Shown here piece by piece: positions 51,896-61,243 of a DNA stretch of 64,000 nt. Under the pieces are notes generated by a model. It saw only the letters and a program-made list of their open reading frames with translations, made no database searches and was not told the DNA's origin. The stretch comes from Corynebacterium vitaeruminis. Lineage in GTDB: Bacteria > Actinomycetota > Actinomycetes > Mycobacteriales > Mycobacteriaceae. The first letter of the stretch is position 1. Each line of letters opens with the position of its first letter. Made by a program: the position numbers and the translations under genes. The stretch lies in assembly GCF_001054325.1 (NCBI RefSeq), contig NZ_JVVM01000025.1:186001-250000 (forward strand), given 5' to 3'.

Positions 51896-54598
51896 GTGTT
51901 TTCGCTCAGCAAGTTGCTCCGCATTGGTGAAGGCCGCGCTGTCAAGAGGCTTGGCAATATTGCAGATCAGGTCATCGCCAAGGAAGACGAGTACGCAGCT
52001 CTTTCAGACGATGAACTCCGTGCCAAGACCGAGGAGTTTAAGAAGCAGCTGGCTGACGGTGCAGATGTAGACGATTTGCTGCTGGATGCTTTCGCCACGG
52101 CGCGCGAGGCATCGTGGCGCGTGCTGGGACAGAAGCACTACCGCGTCCAGGTTATGGGCGGTGCGGCACTGCACTTCGGCAACGTTGCCGAGATGGGTAC
52201 TGGTGAAGGCAAAACCCTGACCTGTGTGCTGCCCGCATACCTCAATGCGCTGGCAGGCAAGGGTGTTCATGTTGTCACGGTTAATGACTACCTGGCTAAG
52301 CGTGACGCGGAGTGGATGGGCCGAGTCCACCGCTTCCTGGGGCTTGAGACCTCCGTGATTCTCTCTGAGCTGAGTCCGGATCAGCGCCGGAAGGCCTACG
52401 CTGCTGACATCACCTACGGTACGAACAACGAGTTCGGCTTTGACTACCTGCGTGACAACATGGCGCATTCTCTCGACGACTTGGTGCAGCGTGACCACCA
52501 CTACGCCATCGTCGATGAGGTTGACTCGATTCTGATTGACGAGGCTCGTACCCCGTTGATCATTTCCGGTCCGGCGGATGGTGATCCGCACTGGTACCTG
52601 GCGTTCTCCAAGATTGTTCCGCGCATGAAGCGCGACATCCACTACGAAGTCGATGAGCGTAAGCGCACCATCGGTATTCGTGAGGAGGGCGTTGAATTCG
52701 TTGAGGATCAGCTGGGTATCGCCAACTTGTACGCTCCGGAAAATTCCTCGCTGGTCAGCTACCTGAACAATGCCCTGAAGGCCAAGGAGCTGTTCACCCG
52801 CGACAAGGACTACATCATCCGTAACGGCGAGATTCTCATTGTCGATGAGTTCACCGGTCGTGTGTTGGCAGGCCGTCGCTATAACGAGGGCATGCACCAG
52901 GCAATTGAGGCCAAGGAAGGGGTGGAGATTAAAAACGAGAACCAGACGCTGGCAACCGTTACGCTCCAGAACTACTTCCGCCTCTACGACAAGCTGTCCG
53001 GTATGACCGGTACGGCTGAGACTGAAGCGGCCGAGCTGCACCAGATTTACAAGCTGAACGTCATGTCGATTCCTCCGAATCGTCCCAAGCAGCGTGAGGA
53101 TCTGCCTGACCTGATCTACAAGACGCAGGAGGCAAAGTTTGCCGCTGTTGTCGAAGACATCCGTGAATGCCATGACAAGGGCCAGCCAGTTCTGGTTGGT
53201 ACGACTTCGGTCGAGAAGTCCGAGTACCTTTCCAAGCTCCTGCAGCGCGAAGGTATTCCACACTCCGTGCTGAATGCTAAGCACCACGAGAAGGAAGCTG
53301 AGATTGTCGCTGTGGCGGGTCGTCTCGGCGGTGTTACCGTGGCAACCAACATGGCCGGGCGTGGTACTGACATCGTGCTGGGCGGTAACCCGGATATCAT
53401 CGCTGACCTGAACTTGCGCTCTCGTGGCCTGGATCCAGTGGAGACTCCGGAAGAGTACGAAGAGGCGTGGGACGCTGAGATTGAGCGTGCTCGCCAGCAG
53501 TCGAAGGAAGAAGCTGACAAGGTGCGTGAGGCCGGTGGCCTCTACGTTCTAGGTACCGAGCGCCATGAGTCACGCCGTATTGACAACCAGCTGCGTGGAC
53601 GTACCGGCCGTCAGGGAGACCCGGGTGTCACCCGCTTCTACCTGTCCATGCGCGACGACCTAATGGTTCGTTTCAACGGCCAGCGCATGGAAGCACTGAT
53701 GAATACTCTGAACGTCCCGGATGACGTTCCTATCGACTCCAAGGTTGTTTCCAACTCCATCAAGAGCGTTCAGGCTCAGGTGGAAAGCCAGAACTTCGAA
53801 ATCCGTAAGAATGTGCTGAAGTACGACGAGGTTATGAACCAGCAGCGTAAGGTCATCTACGCTGAGCGCCGTCGCATCCTCGAAGGTGAGGATTTGAAGA
53901 CACAGGTCCGTGACATGCAGGACGACGTCGTCGATGCGTATGTCAACGGCGCCACCGCTGACGGCTATGTGGAGGACTGGGACCTCGACGAACTGTGGAA
54001 TGCTCTTGAGCAGCTCTACGGTCCGACGTTTACCGCGCAAGAGCTCATTGATGGCTCCGATTTCGGTACCCCGGGTGACCTCTCGGCCGATGAGTTGTCC
54101 AAGGCTCTGCACACGGACATCTCAGCCAGCTACGATCAGCTCGAGGATGCGGTCTCTGCAATTGGCGGTGAAGACCAGATGCGCAACATTGAGCGCTTCA
54201 CCATCCTGAACGTCATGGACCAGAAGTGGCGCGAGCACCTCTACGAGATGGATTACCTCAAGGAGGGCATCGGTTTGCGCGCCATGGCCCAGGCTGACCC
54301 GCTGGTGGAGTACCAGCGTGAGGGCTACGACATGTTCACCGCGATGATGGACGGTATCAAGGAAGAATCGGTTCGTCAGCTGTTCCTGATCCGCAAGCAG
54401 GTTATGCCCGCAGCGGAAAACACCGAGGGTCAGGAAGACCAGGCTCCATCTCTGCCGACGGAAACTGCTGAACAGAATCAGCAGATGACCTACTCCGGCC
54501 CCAGTGAGGACGGCAGTGCAGAGCAGCAGCGCGTGGATCAGGAACCTGAGGGCAACCGAGCTCAGCGTCGGAAGGCGGCTCGCAAGCGCCGTCGCTAA
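51896..54598 (+). CDS. secA: Preprotein translocase ATPase SecA (SecA1)
   Basis: 900 residues. It drives protein export through SecYEG. Walker [13 protein letters not shown], Walker [16 protein letters not shown], the helicase motif [14 protein letters not shown] and [10 protein letters not shown] are intact. The preprotein cross-linking and scaffold domains are of normal length. The C-terminus is a Gln/Glu-rich linker ending in a basic [14 protein letters not shown] tail, without the CxCxSGxxxxCH zinc motif, as is common for actinobacterial SecA1. GTG 51896 is the start. The adjacent hpf-secA order is conserved. Confidence 0.97.
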   Translation: MFSLSKLLRIGEGRAVKRLGNIADQVIAKEDEYAALSDDELRAKTEEFKKQLADGADVDDLLLDAFATAREASWRVLGQKHYRVQVMGGAALHFGNVAEMGTGEGKTLTCVLPAYLNALAGKGVHVVTVNDYLAKRDAEWMGRVHRFLGLETSVILSELSPDQRRKAYAADITYGTNNEFGFDYLRDNMAHSLDDLVQRDHHYAIVDEVDSILIDEARTPLIISGPADGDPHWYLAFSKIVPRMKRDIHYEVDERKRTIGIREEGVEFVEDQLGIANLYAPENSSLVSYLNNALKAKELFTRDKDYIIRNGEILIVDEFTGRVLAGRRYNEGMHQAIEAKEGVEIKNENQTLATVTLQNYFRLYDKLSGMTGTAETEAAELHQIYKLNVMSIPPNRPKQREDLPDLIYKTQEAKFAAVVEDIRECHDKGQPVLVGTTSVEKSEYLSKLLQREGIPHSVLNAKHHEKEAEIVAVAGRLGGVTVATNMAGRGTDIVLGGNPDIIADLNLRSRGLDPVETPEEYEEAWDAEIERARQQSKEEADKVREAGGLYVLGTERHESRRIDNQLRGRTGRQGDPGVTRFYLSMRDDLMVRFNGQRMEALMNTLNVPDDVPIDSKVVSNSIKSVQAQVESQNFEIRKNVLKYDEVMNQQRKVIYAERRRILEGEDLKTQVRDMQDDVVDAYVNGATADGYVEDWDLDELWNALEQLYGPTFTAQELIDGSDFGTPGDLSADELSKALHTDISASYDQLEDAVSAIGGEDQMRNIERFTILNVMDQKWREHLYEMDYLKEGIGLRAMAQADPLVEYQREGYDMFTAMMDGIKEESVRQLFLIRKQVMPAAENTEGQEDQAPSLPTETAEQNQQMTYSGPSEDGSAEQQRVDQEPEGNRAQRRKAARKRRR

Positions 54599-54601
54599 GC
54601 A

Positions 54602-55291
54602 TTAAAGCACACGAAACGCGGTCATGATCCATGGCCGCGTTTTTGCCGTTCCACGGCGGAACGTGCCAGTGAACGCGCGAGCTCGCGAACCTACGCGGCA
54701 GCTGCCCAGGAATTCCACCTTCTTGCCGTCCGCGGAAGCGCTGGCGTGGAAGGATTGCAACGCGATGCCCTTGAGATTGGCATTTTTTGACAGCGTGAGT
54801 ATTGCGGCGTGAATAATTGGGTCGATGTTGATGCGGCGCAAATCGTTGACTCGTCTGCGGCCTGCGATGATGTCAAAGACGCGGCGAGTGGTCGTGCCGA
54901 GTTCCTGTCTCAGCTGGTGCTCACAGTGCTGGACGACGTGTGGTGCTCGTGGCGGCTGTGACGAAGTCGGTCGCATGGACGATTCGTCCGGATTTGCTGA
55001 GGGCATCGGTACATTCGGCGCGCTTGTTGTAGCAGGTGTGGCTACTGCAGCCGGTAAGGCCGTCATGGCAGCGGTGCCGACCGTAACGGGGCTTCCGGTA
55101 TAGGCCGGTTTCACCTTTGTGGCTTGAGAAGCGGCGGCATTGGCTGACTGGTCAAGTTGAATTGTGTGGAGAAGCGAAAAACCTGTTGCTGGTTCGATGA
55201 ATTCCCCGCCGGTGTATCGGCGCTCAGCGGCGTGCGACAGCGCGTAAGTCGTTGCTGCCTGCGTTGCTGGTACGTGAGACGTTGGTGCCAT
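54602..55291 (-). CDS. Rv3235-family protein
   Basis: 229 residues. The first ~130 residues are Ala/Pro/Thr-rich and disordered; the C-terminal ~100 residues (RRVFDIIAGRRRVNDLRRI ... SCRVGSRARAFTGTFRR) form the Rv3235-family domain, found beside secA in many actinobacteria. A role in export or division has been suggested only by this location. ATG 55291 lies just behind GGGGGATT. Its last codons contain the secA terminator. Function unknown. Confidence 0.78.
   Translation of the reverse strand: MAPTSHVPATQAATTYALSHAAERRYTGGEFIEPATGFSLLHTIQLDQSANAAASQATKVKPAYTGSPVTVGTAAMTALPAAVATPATTSAPNVPMPSANPDESSMRPTSSQPPRAPHVVQHCEHQLRQELGTTTRRVFDIIAGRRRVNDLRRINIDPIIHAAILTLSKNANLKGIALQSFHASASADGKKVEFLGSCRVGSRARAFTGTFRRGTAKTRPWIMTAFRVL
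54614..54644 (+). terminator. secA terminator inside the 3' end of the Rv3235-like gene
   Basis: AAACGCGG (54614-54621) with CCGCGTTT (54635-54642), inner CAT/ATG pairs and a TTTTT run at 54640-54644. The hairpin overlaps the last codons of the minus-strand gene, so the two transcription units share this stretch. Confidence 0.75.
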
Positions 55292-55603
55292 GGATTAATC
55301 CCCCTAAAACTCCCCATTGGCAAGTTCCCCCTTGCTGAAGACCATTGTCCTACAAGTGCTTTAAGTGTGCAGCTTGTGGAAGACAATTTACGACCAGGAG
55401 GGGGCGATTTGGCAAAGATGCGACCGCGGAGTGTGCTTGGTGCCCTGCAGTCTATGATGTGTCCCGTTTTCATCCCGCATCCGTCCCGGAAAAACCTGCG
55501 AATCATCGCTATCCGGGCACTCCTTGTAATCGTCGTAACAGGCGTAAAACCCACTGACCAGCAAGAACAGCAAACCCCCAGGTCATGCGATAAACTACAG
55601 GCC
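55292..55603. other. Intergenic region before the HAD gene
   Basis: 312 bases. Two weak plus-strand frames are visible. One (TTG 55345 to 55557) would encode a 70-residue peptide with KCAACGRQF and ECAWCPAVY, resembling a zinc ribbon but using several rare Arg codons. The other runs in frame into the HAD gene and would add a hydrophobic segment. Neither has enough support. TAAACT at 55591-55596 is the likely -10 of the HAD gene. Confidence 0.35.
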
Positions 55604-56014
55604 ATGCGCGGAATGATTATCGATTACTGTGGTGTCCTTGACGGCACGGATGAGGACCAGGCACGTTGGCGTAATTTGCTGGTAGAGGCGCGTGCAAATG
55701 GAGTTGGCCTGGCAGTCCTGTCGAATGACCCGGGCGGCCCGTCGGCGGATCCGATTCGCAAGCTCGAAGATGAGGGCTTGGTAGACGCAGTTGTGCTCTC
55801 TGGTGAAATTGGCCATGAGAAGCCTTCAGCAGAGGCTTTTAACGCAGCTGCCGCAACTATTGAACTGCCGGCACGGGACTGCGTGTTGGTGGATGACTCG
55901 ATTGAGAACATCCACGCTGCAGTCTCTAACGGTATGGTGGGGGTCTTCTACCAGCAGTTCGACCGTGCAGTGGTCGAGATTTCCGGTCTGCTGGGACTCG
56001 AGGGCGAGTTTTAA
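55604..56014 (+). CDS. HAD-like hydrolase
   Basis: 136 residues, a minimal haloacid dehalogenase fold. Motif I reads IIDYCGVLDG, where the second Asp of the usual DxD is replaced by Cys-Gly, so phosphatase activity is uncertain. Motif II LSNDPGG, the motif III Lys in GHEKPSAEAF and motif IV VLVDDSIENI are present. ATG 55604 lies seven bases after a TAAACT box and may be leaderless. The next gene begins at the stop codon (TAATG). Confidence 0.8.
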   Translation: MRGMIIDYCGVLDGTDEDQARWRNLLVEARANGVGLAVLSNDPGGPSADPIRKLEDEGLVDAVVLSGEIGHEKPSAEAFNAAAATIELPARDCVLVDDSIENIHAAVSNGMVGVFYQQFDRAVVEISGLLGLEGEF

Positions 56015-56505
56015 TGCGCGTCTATATCCCAGCGACTTTTTCCATGCTTGAGGCGCTGAAGGAGAACGAGCTCATCCACGCCCGCGGTGGTTGGGGCTTC
56101 GCCGTCACCGAGGCATTGCGAGATTTCTTTACTGAGGGCGATGACGAGGAACTGGCGGACATTGCCTTTGATGAGGCTGCGCGTGCGTCACTCCGCCTGC
56201 TCGATGCTACAGAGGGGAAGTTCCCGCACCGCCGTGTAGTCATTTCTGTCGATGTTGAGGCTGAGCCACAGTCCGACATGGGGGATGCCGTGGTCAAGGT
56301 CGGTGGTCCGATTTCGCTTGCCGACGTCGCAGCGCTCCACATTGATGTGGAAGAGGCGGAAAACAAGGTTGAGGCAGCAATTGATGCAGTCGATAAGGCG
56401 GATCTCGGTGACGAGGACGCGGAGTTGACCGTTGGTGATGCGCTGGAGATTCCGCTGGCGTGGTACGACGTAGCTGAGCTTGGCATGGTGGTGGAGCTGC
56501 TGTAA
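56014..56505 (+). CDS. DUF6912-type conserved protein
   Basis: 163 residues, beginning MRVYIPATFSMLEALKENE. Such proteins follow a HAD-like gene in many mycobacteria and corynebacteria. The protein is acidic, with a helical middle part and no recognisable catalytic residues. It overlaps the HAD stop by one base and is co-translated with it. Function unknown. Confidence 0.75.
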   Translation: MRVYIPATFSMLEALKENELIHARGGWGFAVTEALRDFFTEGDDEELADIAFDEAARASLRLLDATEGKFPHRRVVISVDVEAEPQSDMGDAVVKVGGPISLADVAALHIDVEEAENKVEAAIDAVDKADLGDEDAELTVGDALEIPLAWYDVAELGMVVELL

Positions 56506-56559
56506 AACACCGGGTAACCGGGTGTGTAGCGTCGTAGAGAAGAGGTTTTTCGAGGTTAA
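56506..56559 (+). other. Possible terminator after the DUF6912 gene
   Basis: ACACC and GGTGT arms around GGTAACC-type sequence at 56509-56530 form a short hairpin; TTTTT occurs at 56546-56550. Weak evidence for termination. Confidence 0.35.
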
Positions 56560-56800
56560 TAGACAAAACGTGTGTCCGGTCGACGTGTCGCCGGATGGTG
56601 CCTTTTGCTACTTAGCCCTCAATGCGAGTTAATGACCGCGTTTATGTCAGCGGCGGCGGGCCAATGCAAGTTAGTGACCTCGCTTATAGCAAAAATGGCC
56701 CGAAAAATAGCTTGAAAGTGCTATAAAGTTGGGCAGTTTCACATGTGCAGCCCGTAGTCACATGTGCAGCTCATATTCACATGTGCAGCCCGTATTTTTG
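56560..56800. repeat. Dispersed intergenic repeat, copy B
   Basis: Longer relative of the copy at 36948. The block AATGCGAGTTAATGAC (56621) occurs again 42 bases later as AATGCAAGTTAGTGAC (56663). The hairpin has arms TTATAGCA (56684-56691) and TGCTATAA (56719-56726) around a 27-base loop that matches copy A at 23 positions. Three tandem 19-base units follow, each with the palindrome CACATGTG (56740, 56759, 56778). Compared with copy A, two adjacent stem pairs change on both sides and still pair. No open frame is supported; function unknown. Confidence 0.8.
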
Positions 56801-57387
56801 TTATTTCATGGGTCCTTTTTGGAGCCCTAGGCTGTGTTGGTATTCGATTGGGATAGGGCTGGCGTTCGCCTACTCTGCCGCGATGGGCATCGGCGATGCA
56901 TTTGGGCAGGGCGTGGCCCCCGTCTTCCAAGCTGTTGGTTGTTGATTTCCATCGCTTCGGTTCCAGCACACCCTATGCGGCTAGTACATGCGGGTGCCAT
57001 TCCAATGGATTGAACTGAAAACGGGCTTGAAAGATCCAAGCACCTATTCGAGCGCGATTTATGCGACCTGATCTGACTAAGTGCCTTGAATCAGACACGC
57101 TTTTACTACTTCACCCTCCAAAAGTGGTTTTGCTGCGGGGGTATGCGGCCACCAATTATTTTGTTCGGCTAATTTCCATGTCAAAGGGGTTTTGTACAGG
57201 CAAACGGGGGTAATGACAATTTCGCTATTTATGTCAAAGTCATTTGTTTCCCTTGACCAATAACTTACCGCTCCGTAGTCTACGTCTAAGTAACCTACGG
57301 GTTCGTAACAATGGTTCGAGTGGGGCATGCCCGCAGATAAACAGGGTTATTTCTCGTTCGTCCATAACAGTCAGGAGGGGATAGGAA
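56801..57387. other. Gene-poor region before the reductase gene
   Basis: About 590 bases with lower GC than the surroundings, especially 57090-57330. A plus-strand frame at ~56820-56945 (tail reading AAMGIGDAFGQG) and a minus-strand frame at 57077-57328 are the only protein-like stretches; the latter is listed separately. This may be a remnant of a lost or acquired gene. AGGAGG at 57373-57378 belongs to the following gene. Confidence 0.4.
57077..57328 (-). CDS. Hypothetical small protein, possibly a remnant
   Basis: 83 codons from ATG 57328. The translation (YLDVDYGAVSYWSRETNDFD...) has plausible amino-acid composition but no family is recognised, no ribosome binding site is visible and the DNA is poorer in GC than its neighbours. 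It could be a gene fragment left from an acquired segment, or noncoding. Confidence 0.25.
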   Translation of the reverse strand: MPHSNHCYEPVGYLDVDYGAVSYWSRETNDFDINSEIVITPVCLYKTPLTWKLAEQNNWWPHTPAAKPLLEGEVVKACLIQGT

Positions 57388-58452
57388 ATGGGAATCAAGA
57401 CCAAAGTCTCCCGCGTATTCAAGCATTTATCGACGCCACTTTTGCCCGATGACTACACGCACTTGATTAACCCGCTGTGGTCGAGCCGCGAGTTGCGGGG
57501 CCAGATTGAGGCAATCAATCCCACATCTCCTACTTCGGCAGAGTTGGTAATTCGGCCAGGATGGGGGATGCCAACGGACTTCAAGTCCGGCCAGTTCATC
57601 GGACTTGGCGTAGAGGTGAACGGAAAATTCCTGTGGCGTTCCTACTCGCTGACGAATGCACCGCGGCCTCATGACGGCCTGCTGACTATCAACATTCGTG
57701 CTCTCAACGACGGCTACGTGTCTAAGCACCTCGTGGCCAATGTAAAGCCGGGCACGGTCGTCCGCCTAGCTGCGCCAGCCGGAGATTTCTACCTCCCGGA
57801 GCCGCTTCCAGCGCGCATCGCGTTTGTTACCGCGGGTTCTGGCGTAACCCCGGTGATGTCCATGCTGCGCGATCTTGTCGCCCGTAACGCCGCAGTGGAA
57901 GTTGAGCACATTCATTCCTACCGCGGTGAGGAAGAAGCTGTGTTTGTCAGTGAACTGCGCGAGCTCGAACGGCGCAGTGCTAGCAAGCAGATGAAGTATC
58001 GCCTACATACACGCAATACGGAAACACAGCCTCGGATTGACGCTGCAGCGGTTACCGACACTATCGCGGACTTTGGGTCGCTGGCGTCGTCGGCAAGCGC
58101 CTATGCCTGTGGGCCTGTTGAACTGCTGAAGAACCTTGAGCCGGAGTTCCCCGGACTGCGGACCGAACGATTCACCGTCGATCGCACAGCGGCGGAGGAA
58201 GTCGGTGGCACAGTGAGTTTCGGCAGCCGTGGCGACGTCGACGTAGATGGGGCAACCACCATTCTGGAAGCAGCTGATAGCGTTGGGGTGGACCTGCCGT
58301 ATGGCTGTCGGATGGGAATTTGTGCGACGTGCGTGCAGCAACTTTCCGACGGCGCGGCGCGGGACATCCGCACGGGCGCGACATTTGTAGCGGGGGAGCG
58401 GGTGCGTACGTGTGTCTGCGCGCCAGCGGGGCACGCGAGCATCGAGCTGTAA
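57388..58452 (+). CDS. Ferredoxin reductase-like oxidoreductase, desaturase partner
   Basis: 354 residues. Domains in order: FAD-binding barrel with WRSYSLTNAPRP (~85), NAD(P)-binding domain with TAGSGVTPVMSML (~150) and a C-terminal plant-type [2Fe-2S] ferredoxin domain with YGCRMGICATC and a final RTCVCAP cysteine. It passes electrons from NAD(P)H to the desaturase encoded next, as Rv3230c does for DesA3 in mycobacteria. ATG 57388 follows AGGAGG. Confidence 0.93.
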   Translation: MGIKTKVSRVFKHLSTPLLPDDYTHLINPLWSSRELRGQIEAINPTSPTSAELVIRPGWGMPTDFKSGQFIGLGVEVNGKFLWRSYSLTNAPRPHDGLLTINIRALNDGYVSKHLVANVKPGTVVRLAAPAGDFYLPEPLPARIAFVTAGSGVTPVMSMLRDLVARNAAVEVEHIHSYRGEEEAVFVSELRELERRSASKQMKYRLHTRNTETQPRIDAAAVTDTIADFGSLASSASAYACGPVELLKNLEPEFPGLRTERFTVDRTAAEEVGGTVSFGSRGDVDVDGATTILEAADSVGVDLPYGCRMGICATCVQQLSDGAARDIRTGATFVAGERVRTCVCAPAGHASIEL

Positions 58453-58520
58453 GTTCACCCATACCCACTAAAACCTGTATCAACCAGGAGAAACGACCTC
58501 AAGGAGTTTGGATTCTTCCC

Positions 58521-59861
58521 ATGGCTATTTCCGATATCGCATCGTATGTGCACTTAAGTGAAGAGGACGTCGCAGAGATTGGGCGCCGGTTTGCGGAAAT
58601 TGAAAAGCAACACCGCGATTCGCTGGGGCAGAAGGATGCTCGATACATCCGCACGCTTATCCGTATCCAGCGCACCCTTGAGGTGACCGGCCGAGGTCTG
58701 CTGATGGTTCCGACCGCAGGTATGGCATTGAATAAATTGGGGATGCTGCCTAAGTCGTGGAAGAACACCGCGCACTGGGGTTTCAAATGGGCGGGTGCCT
58801 CCGCGCTGGGGCTGGCAAAGATTTTGGAAAACCTCGAAATCGGTCATAACACCATGCACGGTCAGTGGGACTGGATGAATGACCCTGAGATTCACTCGGC
58901 CACCTGGGAGTGGGACAATTCCTGCCCATCCAGCGGATGGAAGCACTCACACAACTTTGTCCACCATAAGTACACCAACGTGCTCGGTATGGACAACGAT
59001 GTGGGATACGGCATTCTGCGGGTGACTCGTGACCGCCGTTGGAAGCCATCGACGCTGCTGCAGCCGGTGTCGAACGTGGTGTTGGCCAGCCTTTTTCAAT
59101 GGGCAGTGGCCTTCTACGACGTTGAGCTCGGGCGCGTGTTCGCAGGTAAGAAAACTTGGGAAGAGGCCCGACCGCAGCTCATGGAGGTTGTGAATAAGTC
59201 GGGGCGCCAAGTGCTCAAGGACTATGTTCTTTTCCCAGCGATGGCGGGCTCGCGTTACCGCGAAGTAGCGTTTGCGAACATGATGGCCAATCTCGCCCGC
59301 AACCTGTGGGCCTACGCGGTCATCTTCTGCGGCCACTTCCCGGATGACGCCGAAACCTTCACCAAAGAGCAGTACAACACCGAGGACAAGAGCGAGTGGT
59401 ACCTGCGCCAAATGCTGGGCTCGGCGAACTTCCACGGCGGGCTGGCACTGTCGGTGCTCTCGGGAAACCTGAACTACCAAATTGAGCACCATCTCTACCC
59501 AGACATGCCCTCCAATAGGCTCGCGCAGATTTCGAAGCAGGTCCAGCAGATCTGCCGGGACTACGACCTGCCATACAATACGGGGTCGTTCCCGAAGCAG
59601 TTTTTCCAGGTCCAGCGCACGCTGCTGAAGTTGTCGCTACCGGATCGCTTCCTGGTCGCTGACCCGGACAACGCCCCGGAGGTGCGTTCGGAGGCCGCAT
59701 TCAGGAAGAATCCGCAGGTTGAAGCGGCGCTCAAGTCCGGTTCCAGGCAACGCAAGGGCTTAGCGACGGGGCTGCGAATGCTCCGCCGACTTCGTCCCGG
59801 TGTCCGCGATATTGTCCGAGCCTACACCGGCCGCTCGACGCACTCTGCCGCGCGTGGTTAG
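58521..59861 (+). CDS. Membrane fatty acid desaturase (DesA3-like)
   Basis: 446 residues. The three histidine boxes of membrane acyl-CoA desaturases are visible: HNTMHGQW, HNFVHHKYTN and QIEHHLYPDMP, which hold the di-iron centre, with hydrophobic segments between them. It introduces the delta-9 double bond of oleate-type acids. ATG 58521 lies 14 bases after AAGGAG; an open frame back to 58320 overlaps the reductase and is rejected. Its stop overlaps that of the CLC gene on the other strand. Confidence 0.92.
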   Translation: MAISDIASYVHLSEEDVAEIGRRFAEIEKQHRDSLGQKDARYIRTLIRIQRTLEVTGRGLLMVPTAGMALNKLGMLPKSWKNTAHWGFKWAGASALGLAKILENLEIGHNTMHGQWDWMNDPEIHSATWEWDNSCPSSGWKHSHNFVHHKYTNVLGMDNDVGYGILRVTRDRRWKPSTLLQPVSNVVLASLFQWAVAFYDVELGRVFAGKKTWEEARPQLMEVVNKSGRQVLKDYVLFPAMAGSRYREVAFANMMANLARNLWAYAVIFCGHFPDDAETFTKEQYNTEDKSEWYLRQMLGSANFHGGLALSVLSGNLNYQIEHHLYPDMPSNRLAQISKQVQQICRDYDLPYNTGSFPKQFFQVQRTLLKLSLPDRFLVADPDNAPEVRSEAAFRKNPQVEAALKSGSRQRKGLATGLRMLRRLRPGVRDIVRAYTGRSTHSAARG

Positions 59862-61243
59862 CCGTCGGCCCGCTTGCGAATAGCCGTCGCTACCGCAGGC
59901 TTACGGTTCCACGGCATTGATTGTTTGTGGGGGAGTTGCAGCCAGGCGCGAATGACGCTCACGGTCAGCGTTGCGGTTGCCCCAGCGAGGAAGAGTGCCA
60001 GGTACGCAGAGGAATTCTGGCCGGTGAACTCCACGGTCACAATCAGTGCGAACAGTGGAGCTGCCATGGATGCAGACAGGAAAGCCGCCGCGCCGAGAAT
60101 TGCAAAGTCGCTCAGCGGAATTGAGGGCATCAATGGTTGTACGAAGCAGCCGATGATGAAACCGCTGAGCGCGCCAAGGGCAAAGCCGGGGGTCAACAGA
60201 CCACCGACGGCACCCGAACGAAAAGTAACTAGAACCGCGACAGTTTTCGCGATCAGCAGCATGACCGCAAACCCCAGCAGTGGGCGATCCATGAGAACTG
60301 TGGTCGCAGCGATGCGGCCGTTGCCCAATACTTCTGGAATCCATAGCGAGATCACACCAACTAGCGTGAACGCGAGGGGGACGGCCCAGGCAGAATGCCA
60401 GCCGGTCGGTGCTTTGTCCGACACTCGTGAGCTGACAATGCGAAATGCATAGCCCAGGGCACCGCAGATAACACCGAGGAGCAGCGCCGCTCCGAGGTTG
60501 CCCCAGCCGTCCGAAAGATTAATTGGGCTATAGAGCGGGCTACTGCCGACCACAATGCCCGAAGTCACCGTGGCAATGGCCGAGCACGCCAGCACCACCA
60601 TCACCGCGGTAATACTCAGCGAGCCCAGCAGAATCTCCAATGAGAAAATCGCTCCAGCCAGCGGGATGTGATAAATCGCGCCCAGACCGGCACCAGCCGC
60701 TGCTGCGACCAGAATACGGCGGTGTAGCGGATCGATGCGCAGTCGATGTGACATCTGTGAAGCCACCATCGCACCGAGCTCGCGCGGGGCATTCTCACGT
60801 CCCATGGATGCACCTGCGGCCACGGTCGCCATTTGCAAAAACACATTGACAAGAGTTGACCACACGGGCATGAGACGGCCGTGCATGCCCGCTTCAACGC
60901 TTTCAATGGGCTTGGCTTTTGTGCGCAGCGCGGCCCACATCGGTCCTGCAATCAGTCCCGCCAGCACAATTCCGACAAAGCGCTGTAAACCAGTCGTTCC
61001 ATCGGTCACGACCGCTACGTCACCCTCGTGCTGCCCGTAGACCGCGTACTCGATGCCGTGCATAGTCAGCGCGAGGCCGGCTGCTCCGAGCCCCGTCGCA
61101 AGTCCCACGATTAGCGTGTAGACGCATAGTCGAATCCAACTGCCGGGAGCTGGGTAGAGGCCGGAACTGTCCTTCGCAGACTCAGCATTTGCCGAGGCTT
61201 CAGAGGGCGTCTCCGCAGAATCGGTGTGGCTAGTCTCTTTCAA
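59858..61243 (-). CDS. CLC-family chloride channel or antiporter
   Basis: 461 residues from TTG 61243, which lies seven bases behind GGGAG; an upstream ATG at 61279 would overlap rsgA by 50 bases. Many membrane helices (~45-440) after a polar N-terminus. CLC signatures: GASMGRENAPRELGA, where the gating glutamate of GREGP is kept but Gly is replaced by Asn-Ala, and GAVGGLLTPGFALGA. The ion-coordinating GSGIP stretch reads IESVEAGM, so selectivity cannot be predicted. It overlaps the rsgA end by 14 bases and probably shares its transcript. Confidence 0.85.
   Translation of the reverse strand: MKETSHTDSAETPSEASANAESAKDSSGLYPAPGSWIRLCVYTLIVGLATGLGAAGLALTMHGIEYAVYGQHEGDVAVVTDGTTGLQRFVGIVLAGLIAGPMWAALRTKAKPIESVEAGMHGRLMPVWSTLVNVFLQMATVAAGASMGRENAPRELGAMVASQMSHRLRIDPLHRRILVAAAAGAGLGAIYHIPLAGAIFSLEILLGSLSITAVMVVLACSAIATVTSGIVVGSSPLYSPINLSDGWGNLGAALLLGVICGALGYAFRIVSSRVSDKAPTGWHSAWAVPLAFTLVGVISLWIPEVLGNGRIAATTVLMDRPLLGFAVMLLIAKTVAVLVTFRSGAVGGLLTPGFALGALSGFIIGCFVQPLMPSIPLSDFAILGAAAFLSASMAAPLFALIVTVEFTGQNSSAYLALFLAGATATLTVSVIRAWLQLPHKQSMPWNRKPAVATAIRKRADG

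Noticed and set aside
55345..55557. Zinc-ribbon small protein
   Set aside because: Two CxxC pairs are present, but it needs a TTG start without a ribosome binding site, uses rare AGG/AGA codons and competes with an equally open second frame.
56735..56800. CRISPR array
   Set aside because: The CACATGTG units are directly adjacent with a 19-base period and no unique spacers; no cas genes are near.
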